From NCBI GenBank assembly GCA_947629645.1, contig CANREV010000023.1, positions 1 through 42,466 of the forward strand: 42,466 nt of DNA, written 5' to 3'. Shown piece by piece: positions 26,105-33,300 of the stretch. The stretch comes from an uncultured Acetatifactor sp. (GTDB taxonomy: Bacteria > Bacillota > Clostridia > Lachnospirales > Lachnospiraceae). Below the pieces are notes generated by a model. That model had not been told where the DNA came from. It made no database searches and saw only the letters and a program-made list of their open reading frames with translations. Each line of letters starts with the position of its first letter. Position 1 is the stretch's first letter. The translations under genes and the position numbers were made by a program.

Positions 26105-26156
26105 TGCCGCTTTGCGACCAAAAGCTCATGCCTGTCCGAAGGACGCTGACGCGGCA
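26105..26156 (+). other. Small structured gap between prmA and rsmE
   Basis: TGCCGC (26105-26110) and GCGGCA (26151-26156) pair around an inner GTCC-GAA-GGAC hairpin (26134-26144). No T-run follows. It may affect rsmE translation or processing, or have no role. Confidence 0.3.
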
Positions 26157-26171
26157 AAATGAGAGGGAATT

Positions 26172-26921
26172 ATGTATCAGTTTTTTGTAGATCCGTCCCA
26201 GATCAACGAACATGACAAGCGTGTCATAATAGTGGGAAATGATGTAAACCATATACGCAATGTACTCCGCATGAAACCCGGAGAGGAACTAAATGTCAGC
26301 AATGGCAGGGACGGCAGGGAATACCGTTGCGCCATTGCCGCTTTTGAGCAGGACAGGATCGTGTGTCAGATGCGCTTTATCCGGGAAGATCATGTGGAGC
26401 TGCCCTCCAGGGTCCATCTTTTTCAGGCGCTGCCCAAGGCGGACAAAATGGAGACGATTATCCAGAAGGCTGTGGAGCTGGGCGTATACCGCGTTATACC
26501 TGTGGCGTCAAAGAGGTGCGTGGTAAGGCTGGATGAGAAAAAGGCCGCTGCTAAAACCGCCAGATGGCAGGCCGTCGCAGAGGCGGCGGCAAAGCAGAGC
26601 AAACGCGCCATCATTCCGCAGGTATGCAGCGTGACGGATTTTTCCCAGGCTGTCCTGCAGGCCGCCGGAATGGATGTCAGGCTGATCCCTTACGAGATGG
26701 CGGAGGGGATGGACGGGACGCGCCGGATCATCGACAGCCTGCGGCCGGGTCAGGATATCGCCTTCTTTATCGGTCCGGAAGGGGGATTCGAGGAGGAAGA
26801 GGTGCGCGAGGCCTCGGACCGCGGGATCGTCCCGATCACTCTGGGCAGACGTATCCTGCGGACGGAAACAGCGGGGATTACATTGCTCTCCTGGGTCATG
26901 TATCAGCTGGAGGGTCGTTAA
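26172..26921 (+). CDS. rsmE: 16S rRNA (uracil(1498)-N(3))-methyltransferase
   Basis: This 249-residue protein has an N-terminal PUA-like domain (H-I-R-N-V-L-R-M-K-P-G-E) and a C-terminal SPOUT knot. The characteristic sites are K-A-D-K-M-E-T-I-I-Q-K-A-V-E-L-G, F-F-I-G-P-E-G-G-F-E-E-E-E and L-G-R-R-I-L-R-T-E-T-A, which form the SAM-binding knot. It methylates U1498 of 16S rRNA in the decoding region of the 30S subunit. GAGAGGG precedes the ATG. It is probably transcribed with prmA and ends at the terminator at 26969. Confidence 0.97.
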   Translation: MYQFFVDPSQINEHDKRVIIVGNDVNHIRNVLRMKPGEELNVSNGRDGREYRCAIAAFEQDRIVCQMRFIREDHVELPSRVHLFQALPKADKMETIIQKAVELGVYRVIPVASKRCVVRLDEKKAAAKTARWQAVAEAAAKQSKRAIIPQVCSVTDFSQAVLQAAGMDVRLIPYEMAEGMDGTRRIIDSLRPGQDIAFFIGPEGGFEEEEVREASDRGIVPITLGRRILRTETAGITLLSWVMYQLEGR

Positions 26922-26968
26922 AGCGCGCGGAAACTGTGCAGACGCCGCTTCTTTCCGGAGAGCTTTGT

Positions 26969-26991
26969 CACTGTCAGGGACAGTGTTTTTT
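26969..26991 (+). terminator. Terminator of prmA-rsmE, overlapping the next promoter
   Basis: CACTGTC (26969-26975), a 3-nt loop and GACAGTG (26979-26985) are followed by six T. The hairpin covers the likely -35 of the promoter for the cysteine desulfurase gene. Confidence 0.8.
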
Positions 26992-27000
26992 GCATATAAT
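26971..27000 (+). promoter_or_regulatory. Promoter of the cysteine desulfurase gene
   Basis: A perfect TATAAT at 26995-27000 has CTGTCA 18 nt upstream (26971-26976, 4 of 6 matches). The -35 lies within the terminator hairpin, so the two elements share DNA. Confidence 0.55.
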
Positions 27001-27053
27001 ATGGTGAATGAAGCAGAAATCAAGGTTAGATGAGTAAATAAGGGGGAAAAACA

Positions 27054-28223
27054 ATGGAAGCGTATTTGGACAATTCTGCTACAACCCGTGTGTTCCCCGA
27101 GGTTGCGGAATTGATGACAAAGATCATGTGCGAAGATTATGGAAACCCTTCCAGCCTTCATATGAAAGGAGTGCAGGCGGAAGGCTATCTGCGCTCCGCC
27201 AAAGAGACTCTGGCACAACTGCTGAAAGTGAGTGATAAGGAGATATTTTTTACTTCCGGAGGTACGGAATCAGATAATATGGCGCTGATGGGCTGCGCTT
27301 TTGCAAACCGCAGGAGAGGAAATCATCTGATCACTACCCAGATTGAGCATCCGGCGGTCCTGCAGACCATGCGGTATCTGGAATCTCAGGGATACAAAGT
27401 CACCTACCTGCCGGTGAACAGTTATGGGCAGATTTCCTTAGAGGATCTGCGGCGGGCGGTGACGCCGGAGACGATTCTGGTGTCCGTCATGCATACAAAC
27501 AATGAGATCGGCTCCCTCCAGCCTGTTGCGGAAGCGGGCGCTCTGATCAAAAACATCAATCCCAATATATTGTTCCATGTGGACGCGGTACAGGGATTCG
27601 GCAAGGCGAAAATCTATCCGAAACGGATGAAAATCGATCTGATGTCCATCAGCGGGCACAAAATTCATGGGCCTAAGGGCATCGGCGTGCTGTATATCGG
27701 CGAGAAGGTGAAAATACAGCCTATTCTCCACGGCGGCGGCCAGCAGCAGAATCTGCGCTCCGGCACAGACAATGTGGCCGGCGCGGCCGGGCTGGCCAGG
27801 GCGGCGCAGCTTCTTTATCTGCATTACGACAAGGATATGGAACGTCTGTACCAGTGTAAAAAATATTTTATCCAGGGCGTCAGGAAACTGGATGGCGTGA
27901 CGGTCAACGGCCTGCTCCCCGATGCGCCCGATGGAGAAGGCACGGCGCCCCACATCGTGAGCGTCTCCTTTGCGGGCGTGCGCAGCGAAGTACTGCTTCA
28001 TGCGCTGGAGGAGGAAGGCATCTACGTCTCCGCGGGAAGCGCCTGCTCCGCGCGCAAACCCCAGCCCTCCGCGACCCTGAAAGCGATTGGCGTGAAACAG
28101 CCCCTTTTGGAGTCCACCATCCGCTTCAGCTTTTCCGTTTACACTACGGAAGAAGAAATAGACTATACATTACAGACGATTTATGATAAAATTCCCATAT
28201 TGCGAAGATATGCGCGTAAGTAA
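27054..28223 (+). CDS. Cysteine desulfurase (NifS/IscS family, NifZ-like)
   Basis: This 389-residue PLP enzyme starts Y-L-D-N-S-A-T-T. H99, D177, and H202-K203 (S-G-H-K-I-H-G-P-K-G) hold and bind the cofactor. C331 in S-A-G-S-A-C-S-A-R-K is the catalytic cysteine that receives sulfur from L-cysteine as a persulfide. The short active-site loop and the thiI gene downstream point to a tRNA-thiolation desulfurase, as in B. subtilis nifZ-thiI, rather than a general Fe-S cluster enzyme; that role is inference from context. It has its own promoter. A 52-bp tandem repeat fills the gap to thiI. Confidence 0.93.
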   Translation: MEAYLDNSATTRVFPEVAELMTKIMCEDYGNPSSLHMKGVQAEGYLRSAKETLAQLLKVSDKEIFFTSGGTESDNMALMGCAFANRRRGNHLITTQIEHPAVLQTMRYLESQGYKVTYLPVNSYGQISLEDLRRAVTPETILVSVMHTNNEIGSLQPVAEAGALIKNINPNILFHVDAVQGFGKAKIYPKRMKIDLMSISGHKIHGPKGIGVLYIGEKVKIQPILHGGGQQQNLRSGTDNVAGAAGLARAAQLLYLHYDKDMERLYQCKKYFIQGVRKLDGVTVNGLLPDAPDGEGTAPHIVSVSFAGVRSEVLLHALEEEGIYVSAGSACSARKPQPSATLKAIGVKQPLLESTIRFSFSVYTTEEEIDYTLQTIYDKIPILRRYARK

Positions 28224-28316
28224 CAAGCCGTGCAGCACTGTCCCGTCAGACTGTACCGCAAGCTTGCTTGCAGGGACAGACTGACGGACAGGGCTATAGG
28301 GCGCGAGCCCGCGACC

Positions 28317-28683
28317 GAGCCGGGGAAACCGGCGAGGTGCACGGCGAAGAAAGAGAGGGCTGTGTCGCGAGCCGGGGAAACCGGCGAGGTGCACGGCGAA
28401 GGAAGAGAGAGCCAGGGCGCGAGCCGGGGAAACCTCGGCGAGGTGCACGGCGAAAAAAGAGAGGACTAGGGCGCGAGCCGGGGAAACCGGCGAGGTGCAC
28501 GGTGAAAAAAGAGAGAGCCAGGGCGCGAGCCGGGAAGCCGGCGAGGTGCACGGCGAAGAAAGAGAGGGCTGTGTCGCGAGCCGGGGAAACCGGCGAGGTG
28601 CACGGCGAAGGAAGAGAGAGCCAGGGCGCGAGCCGGGGAAACCTCGGCGAGGTGCACGGTGAAAAAAGAGAGGGCTGTGGCGC
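28317..28683. repeat. GC-rich 52-bp tandem repeat, about seven copies
   Basis: Units start at 28317, 28369, 28421, 28475, 28527, 28578 and 28630, with lengths of 51-54 bp. Each holds GAGCCGGGGAAACC, GAGGTGCACGG and a purine-rich GAARRAAGAGAG. Most units contain GCCGG-GGAAA-CCGGC, a perfect 5-bp hairpin. Units 5-7 closely match units 1-3, indicating a higher-order duplication of about 210 bp. Because 52 is not a multiple of three, each unit is read in a new phase. The plus strand is very poor in T. The array ends about 14 nt before the thiI ribosome binding site. Confidence 0.9.
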
Positions 28684-28709
28684 GCTCACGCGACCGAGGA
28701 GAAACATAT

Positions 28710-29888
28710 ATGTTTACATCTTTTTTGATAAAATACGCCGAGATCGGCATCAAAGGACGCAACCGATACCTGTTTGAGGATGCGCTGATCCATCAGATTA
28801 AATTTGCCCTGAAAAAATGCGAGGGAACCTTTCTGATCCACAAGACACAGGGACGTATCTATGTGGACGCGGAGACGGAGTTTGATTATGACGAAGTGGT
28901 AGAACGTCTGCAGCATGTCTTTGGCATTTCCGGGATCTGTCCTGTGGTTTGTGTGGAAGATGAAGGGTTTGAAAAATTATGTGACACTGTTGTCGCATAT
29001 CTTGCCGAAGTGTATCCTGACAGGAACAGGACCTTTAAGGTACAGGCAAGGAGAGCGCGCAAGAATTATCCGAAAGAATCCATGGAGATCAATGCGGATA
29101 TGGGAGAGGCGATTCTGGACGCTTATCCTGAGATGCGGGTGGACGTCCATCAGCCCGATATCCTGTTAAATATCGAGATCCGTGAAAAGATTTACATTTA
29201 TTCCGAAACCATACCGGGGCCCGGCGGGATGCCGGTGGGGACCGGCGGGAAAGCCATGCTGCTTTTGTCGGGCGGCATCGATTCCCCTGTGGCGGGATAT
29301 ATGATCGCAAAGCGGGGCGTGAAGATCGATGCGGTGTACTTCCACGCGCCGCCTTACACCAGTGAGCGCGCCAGACAGAAAGTGGTGGATCTGGCAAGGA
29401 TCGTGTCGGGATATGCGGGTCCCGTCTATCTGCATGTGATCAACTTTACGGATATCCAGCTTTACATTCATGAAAAATGCCCTCATGAGGAACTGACCAT
29501 CATTATGCGCCGTTATATGATGCGGATTGCGGAGCATATTGCGAAGGAAACGGAATGTCTGGGGCTGGTTACAGGGGAGAGTATCGGACAGGTGGCTTCC
29601 CAGACCATGCATTCTCTGATCGCCACCAATGAAGTCTGTGATCTGCCTGTGTATCGTCCGCTGATAGGCTTTGACAAGCAGGAGATTGTGGAAGTGTCTG
29701 AAAAGATTGGAACGTATGAGACTTCCATTCAGCCTTACGAGGACTGCTGTACTATTTTTGTAGCTAAGCATCCGGTGACCAAGCCGAACCTGAATGTGAT
29801 CCGCCGCCATGAACATTATCTGGATGAAAAGATCGAGGAATTGGTCAAGACCGCATTGGAGACAGATGAAGTGATCATTGTGGAGTGA
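28710..29888 (+). CDS. thiI: tRNA 4-thiouridine synthase ThiI
   Basis: This 392-residue protein has an N-terminal ferredoxin-like/THUMP region that binds tRNA (about residues 1-165), then the PP-loop ATPase domain with L-L-L-S-G-G-I-D-S-P-V-A-G-Y (S-G-G-I-D-S at 187-192). A pair of cysteines lies at 346-347. The C-terminal rhodanese domain of E. coli ThiI is absent; the short form is common in Gram-positives, where the dedicated desulfurase delivers sulfur directly. It makes s4U8 in tRNA. The start at 28710 has GAGGAG (28697-28702) upstream; a longer frame to 28659 runs into the repeat array and is unlikely. Confidence 0.97.
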   Translation: MFTSFLIKYAEIGIKGRNRYLFEDALIHQIKFALKKCEGTFLIHKTQGRIYVDAETEFDYDEVVERLQHVFGISGICPVVCVEDEGFEKLCDTVVAYLAEVYPDRNRTFKVQARRARKNYPKESMEINADMGEAILDAYPEMRVDVHQPDILLNIEIREKIYIYSETIPGPGGMPVGTGGKAMLLLSGGIDSPVAGYMIAKRGVKIDAVYFHAPPYTSERARQKVVDLARIVSGYAGPVYLHVINFTDIQLYIHEKCPHEELTIIMRRYMMRIAEHIAKETECLGLVTGESIGQVASQTMHSLIATNEVCDLPVYRPLIGFDKQEIVEVSEKIGTYETSIQPYEDCCTIFVAKHPVTKPNLNVIRRHEHYLDEKIEELVKTALETDEVIIVE

Positions 29889-29987
29889 CGGCCCGATGCG
29901 GACGTTTGCCGGGGGCGGCTTGAAAAGCGCGGTCAGAAACGTTTGCTTCAGGATGCGGCCGAACATGGTATAAAACCGTAAAAGCGC

Positions 29988-30029
29988 AAAAAAAGAAGGC
30001 CTCAAAGTGATTGCGTCCTTTGAGACCTT
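29988..30029 (-). terminator. Terminator of the HPr-like gene (convergent with thiI)
   Basis: On the minus strand AAGGTCTCAAAG (30029-30018) pairs with CTTTGAGGCCTT (30007-29996), followed by C and seven T (29994-29988). It lies directly after the HPr-like stop. Confidence 0.85.
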
Positions 30030-30049
30030 CCTGTTATGTACCGCATGAT

Positions 30050-30280
30050 TTAAACGGTATAAGGCTTGAGAACCTCCAAAACATCTTCTGCGCCATCTTC
30101 CGCATGGATGTTCAGGTCAATGGGTTTGGAAAGATCCAGACTGAAAATACCCATGATGGACTTTGCGTCAATAACGTATCTGCCGGATACCAGATCGAAA
30201 TCATAATCGAACTTGGTAATTTCGTTGACAAAGGATTTTACCTTGTCGATGGAATTTAAAGAAATTTGAACTGTCTTCAT
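30050..30280 (-). CDS. HPr-like protein lacking the phosphorylated histidine
   Basis: This 76-residue protein aligns by eye with PTS HPr over its whole length, including D-A-K-S-I-M-G-I-F-S-L (39-49), which matches the regulatory Ser46 region. The active-site stretch N-P-x-G-x-H-A-R-P is replaced by L-N-S-I-D-K-V-K-S-F (8-17), so the phospho-histidine is missing. Such a protein cannot carry phosphate to sugar permeases, but if Ser41 is phosphorylated by HPr kinase it could act like Bacillus Crh as a CcpA co-factor. That is inference. The start at 30280 has a perfect AGGAGG; a longer frame to 30340 lacks support. It forms a single-gene transcript. Confidence 0.85.
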   Translation of the reverse strand: MKTVQISLNSIDKVKSFVNEITKFDYDFDLVSGRYVIDAKSIMGIFSLDLSKPIDLNIHAEDGAEDVLEVLKPYTV

Positions 30281-30318
30281 GTTACTACCTCCTTTACGTT
30301 GACATACCTTCTGACTAC

Positions 30319-30347
30319 ATATTAATGGCTGTGCAAACAAAAGTCAA
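30319..30347 (-). promoter_or_regulatory. Promoter of the HPr-like gene
   Basis: On the minus strand TTGACT (30347-30342), a 17-nt spacer and TAATAT (30324-30319). A possible plus-strand promoter (TTGACA at 30299-30304) overlaps here but has only 15 nt to a TATTAA. Confidence 0.75.
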
Positions 30348-30380
30348 GGATAAAACAATACAAAAAAAGAAAGGAATCCT

Positions 30381-31742
30381 ATGAAAAATGTAGCATTGCA
30401 TAACCTTGGCTGCAAGGTAAATTCCTACGAGATGGACGTTATGCAACAAATTTTACAGGAAAACGGCTATAATATTGTACCATTTGATCATATTGCGGAT
30501 ATTTATATCGTCAATACCTGTACCGTGACCAATATCGCGGACAGAAAGAGCCGGCAGATGCTCCACCGCGCCAGACAGCTCAATCCCGATGCCATAGTGG
30601 TGGCGGCGGGATGCTATGTCCAGACGGGGCTGGAGGTCATTGAAAAAGATCCGGATATCGATCTTGTCATCGGCAATAACCGGAAAAAAGATATCGCCCT
30701 GATTCTGGAACGTTTTTTGCGGGAGCGGGAACTCAAAGGGAACGCGCTTTGGAGGGAACCTGACAAGACGCTTGGGGGCGTTACGGTGGAGGATATCAGT
30801 CACACGGCGGACTACGAGGAGATGACGCTGAAGCGCGCGTCCGAACATACCAGAGCTTTTATTAAGATTCAGGACGGGTGTAATCAGTTCTGTTCCTACT
30901 GTGCCATTCCCTATGCCAGAGGCAGAGTGCGAAGCAGAAAAAAGGAAGATGTGGTGAAAGAGATCCGAGGGCTGGCGGAGGCAGGGTTTCAGGAGATTGT
31001 GCTCACAGGGATCCATATCAGCTCCTACGGCATTGACTTTCAGGGGAAAAAAGCGTATACAGGGGAAAGCGGCCTGATCGACCTGCTGGAGGCGGTTCAC
31101 GAGGTGGAAGGCATCCGGCGGATCAGGCTGGGATCTTTAGAGCCGCGCCTTGTGACGGAGGAGGCGGCCGGAAGGCTGTCACAACTTCCCAAGCTCTGTC
31201 CCCATTTTCATCTTTCTTTGCAAAGCGGCAGCGATACGGTGCTAAAACGAATGAATAGACATTACACTGCGGGGGAATACTATACCAGTGTGGAACATCT
31301 GCGGAAATACTTCGATCACCCTGCTGTCACAACAGATGTCATCGTAGGATTCCCGGGGGAGACGGAAGAGGAATTTGCTGAGACGGCCGCCTTTTTGGAT
31401 AAGGTTCGGTTTTACGAGATGCATATATTTAAGTATTCCAATCGTGCGGGCACCGCTGCGGCTTCCATGGCCGGACAGATCACGGAGAGAGTAAAGGCGC
31501 GCAGAAGCGGTCTGCTGATGGAACTGGAGAAGCGGCAGTCCGCGGAATTCAGAAAGCGTTACATAGGCGGTGAGGCGGAAGTACTTTTGGAGGAAGAAAA
31601 GACCATAGGCGGCGTGCCTTATCTGATCGGACACACAAAGGATTATGTAAAGGCGGCGGTAAAGGCCGATGCAGGATACCATACCAATGAAATTGTGAAC
31701 GTACCCATTGGCGGGCTGCTGACAGAAGAAATTCTGGTATAA
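30381..31742 (+). CDS. mtaB: tRNA ms2t6A37 methylthiotransferase MtaB
   Basis: This 453-residue MiaB-family enzyme has an N-terminal UPF0004 domain with the three cysteines of the auxiliary 4Fe-4S cluster (C11, C47, C78), the radical SAM motif C-N-Q-F-C-S-Y-C (C167, C171, C174) and a C-terminal TRAM domain. N-L-G-C-K-V-N at the start and the overall pattern fit MtaB rather than MiaB or RimO. It adds a methylthio group to t6A at position 37 of tRNAs reading ANN codons. A ribosome binding site (AAAGGA) precedes the ATG. It diverges from the HPr-like gene and is followed at once by the promoter of the ireB cluster. Confidence 0.94.
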   Translation: MKNVALHNLGCKVNSYEMDVMQQILQENGYNIVPFDHIADIYIVNTCTVTNIADRKSRQMLHRARQLNPDAIVVAAGCYVQTGLEVIEKDPDIDLVIGNNRKKDIALILERFLRERELKGNALWREPDKTLGGVTVEDISHTADYEEMTLKRASEHTRAFIKIQDGCNQFCSYCAIPYARGRVRSRKKEDVVKEIRGLAEAGFQEIVLTGIHISSYGIDFQGKKAYTGESGLIDLLEAVHEVEGIRRIRLGSLEPRLVTEEAAGRLSQLPKLCPHFHLSLQSGSDTVLKRMNRHYTAGEYYTSVEHLRKYFDHPAVTTDVIVGFPGETEEEFAETAAFLDKVRFYEMHIFKYSNRAGTAAASMAGQITERVKARRSGLLMELEKRQSAEFRKRYIGGEAEVLLEEEKTIGGVPYLIGHTKDYVKAAVKADAGYHTNEIVNVPIGGLLTEEILV

Positions 31743-31743
31743 C

Positions 31744-31772
31744 TTGAATTTTATGCGCAAATGAGGTAAGAT
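31744..31772 (+). promoter_or_regulatory. Promoter of the ireB-ruvX cluster
   Basis: TTGAAT at 31744-31749, a 17-nt spacer and TAAGAT at 31767-31772, starting right after the mtaB stop codon. Confidence 0.65.
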
Positions 31773-31844
31773 AAAAATTAGAATGTATTGAACGGAATTT
31801 GAGCGTGCAGTATTTTGACACAGAAACGGGAGAATGAGGACGAC

Positions 31845-32108
31845 ATGCAGGACTTAGGAAATACGCAGTACTTCAAGGTGGAGACAGAACCTGAGACCGG
31901 AGCAAAGGTGGTTTTGTCTACCGTATATGAAGCGTTGACGGAAAAGGGATATAACCCGGTGAACCAGATCGTAGGTTATATCATGAGCGGAGACCCTACT
32001 TACATTACCAGCCATAAGAATGCCCGCAGCCTTATCATGAAAGTGGAGCGGGATGAACTGGTGGAAGAACTGCTGACAGAGTACATCCGTACAAAAAACT
32101 GGCAATAG
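31845..32108 (+). CDS. ireB: IreB family regulatory phosphoprotein (UPF0297)
   Basis: This 87-residue protein matches the IreB/DUF965 family: F-K-V-E near the start, [29 protein letters not shown]. The family length is 80-90. In Enterococcus IreB is phosphorylated by the PASTA kinase IreK near its N-terminus and links cell-wall stress to cephalosporin tolerance. I set the start at the ATG 31845 with GAGGA upstream; a TTG at 31815 would lengthen it by ten residues. It is the first gene of the cluster and is followed by ruvX, as in Bacillus (yrzL-yrrK). Confidence 0.92.
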   Translation: MQDLGNTQYFKVETEPETGAKVVLSTVYEALTEKGYNPVNQIVGYIMSGDPTYITSHKNARSLIMKVERDELVEELLTEYIRTKNWQ

Positions 32109-32118
32109 GAGGAAACCT

Positions 32119-32544
32119 ATGAGGATCATGGGTTTGGATTTCGGCTCTAAGACTGTGGGCGTGTCCATCAGCGACAGTCTGCTTGTGACTGCTCAGGGGA
32201 TAGAGATTATCCGCCGCAAGGAGGAGAATAAGCTGCGCCGGACACTTGCGCGGATCGAAGAGCTGATCCGGGAATATGAGGTGGGCGAGATTGTTTTGGG
32301 ACTGCCCAGACATATGAATGGTACGGAGGGCGTCAGAGCGGAACTGACAAATGAATTTAAGGAAAAACTGGAGCGCAGGACGGGATTGCCTGTGATTTTG
32401 TGGGATGAGCGGCTGACTACCGTGGCTGCGGACAAGGCTATGACGGAAGCGGGCGTGCGCAGGGAGAACCGCAGGGATTATGTGGATATGATTGCGGCAA
32501 TGCTGATCCTGCAGGGTTATCTGGACAAAAAGAGTATGGAGTAG
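32119..32544 (+). CDS. ruvX: Holliday junction resolvase RuvX / YqgF
   Basis: This 141-residue protein has an RNase H-like fold: [16 protein letters not shown] at the N-terminus (first catalytic Asp), [11 protein letters not shown] in the middle and L-W-D-E-R-L-T-T near the end. Length is normal for the family. It is proposed to resolve Holliday junctions, and E. coli YqgF also processes the 5' end of pre-16S rRNA. The gene follows ireB by ten bases with GGAGG before the ATG, and the DUF1292 gene starts two bases after its stop. Confidence 0.94.
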   Translation: MRIMGLDFGSKTVGVSISDSLLVTAQGIEIIRRKEENKLRRTLARIEELIREYEVGEIVLGLPRHMNGTEGVRAELTNEFKEKLERRTGLPVILWDERLTTVAADKAMTEAGVRRENRRDYVDMIAAMLILQGYLDKKSME

Positions 32545-32546
32545 AT

Positions 32547-32816
32547 ATGGCAAAGTTAGAAAAGATCGTCTTTCATCCCGAGGGGGAAGACCCGGTAGAG
32601 TTTTATGTGTTGGAGCAGACGCGGATCAACGGTTCTGATTATATTCTGGTCACTGATTTTGAAGAGGGGGACGGAGAAGCGTTGATCTTAAAAGACATCT
32701 CAAAGGAAGGCGAGGAGGAAAGCGTTTTCCATATTGTCTCTGATGATGATGAGCTTGCGGCTGTTGCCGGTGTATTTGAAAATATGCTGGAGGACGTGAA
32801 GTTCGTTCAGGATTGA
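32547..32816 (+). CDS. DUF1292 domain protein (YrzB-like)
   Basis: This 89-residue acidic protein has the DUF1292 pattern: E-D-P-V-E-F-Y-V-L-E-Q-T, an L-V-T-D-F-E-E-G-D block, then V-F-H-I-V-S-D-D-D-E-L-A-A-V-A-G-V-F-E. It has no catalytic motif that I can name. The family is small, widespread in Firmicutes and uncharacterised, and usually lies between ruvX and mltG, as B. subtilis yrzB does. Here the next gene is a Fur-family regulator. Confidence 0.9.
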   Translation: MAKLEKIVFHPEGEDPVEFYVLEQTRINGSDYILVTDFEEGDGEALILKDISKEGEEESVFHIVSDDDELAAVAGVFENMLEDVKFVQD

Positions 32817-32829
32817 CCGGAGTTTTGGC

Positions 32830-33300
32830 ATGGCAGTTGACAGGGAAGCGTTTAAACAACTATTAAAAGACAGAGGACTGAAAGTGACACGGCAGAGGCT
32901 TATGGTGCTGGAAGCCATTGCGTCCTGCCCTGAACGGCATCTGACTGCCGAGGAGATATTTGAGTTGGTAAAAGCAGGCTGCCCTGATATCGGACTGGCT
33001 ACTGTTTATAGAACCATACAGCTGCTGAATGAGCTGCATCTGATTGACCGGATCAATTTTGATGATGGTTTTGTCCGCTACGAGATGGGGACGGTTTCTG
33101 AGCATGGACAAAAGCACCATCATCACCATCTGATCTGTCTGAAATGCGGTAAAGTGATTTCTTTCTGGGATGATCTGCTGGAGGAACTGGAGGAGAAGAT
33201 CACTGCTACTACCGGATTTTCTGTTGTGAATCATGAAGTCAAACTCTACGGTATCTGTAAAGAATGTGGAGGAAATTTAGTTGAAGAAAAAAGAGAATAA
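32830..33300 (+). CDS. Fur/PerR-family metalloregulator
   Basis: This 156-residue protein has an N-terminal winged helix (L-K-V-T-R-Q-R-L-M-V-L-E-A-I; P-D-I-G-L-A-T-V-Y-R-T-I-Q-L-L-N-E-L). The dimerisation/metal domain contains a run of five histidines (K-H-H-H-H-H-L-I-C-L-K-C-G) and a second C-K-E-C-G, a structural zinc site of the Fur superfamily. Fur, PerR and Zur differ in subtle residues, so the metal or peroxide it senses is not decided here. Its stop lies 20 nt inside the next gene, RNase J, so the two are co-transcribed. Confidence 0.9.
   Translation: MAVDREAFKQLLKDRGLKVTRQRLMVLEAIASCPERHLTAEEIFELVKAGCPDIGLATVYRTIQLLNELHLIDRINFDDGFVRYEMGTVSEHGQKHHHHHLICLKCGKVISFWDDLLEELEEKITATTGFSVVNHEVKLYGICKECGGNLVEEKRE

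Noticed and set aside
28317..28683. CRISPR or REP-type array at the 52-bp repeat
   Set aside because: The whole unit is repeated with only small differences, so there are no spacers; no cas genes are nearby.
28230..28777. Arg/Gly/Glu-rich proteins encoded by the 52-bp repeat
   Set aside because: The unit is not a multiple of three and the same DNA is read in all phases. There is no ribosome binding site, and the frame runs into thiI.
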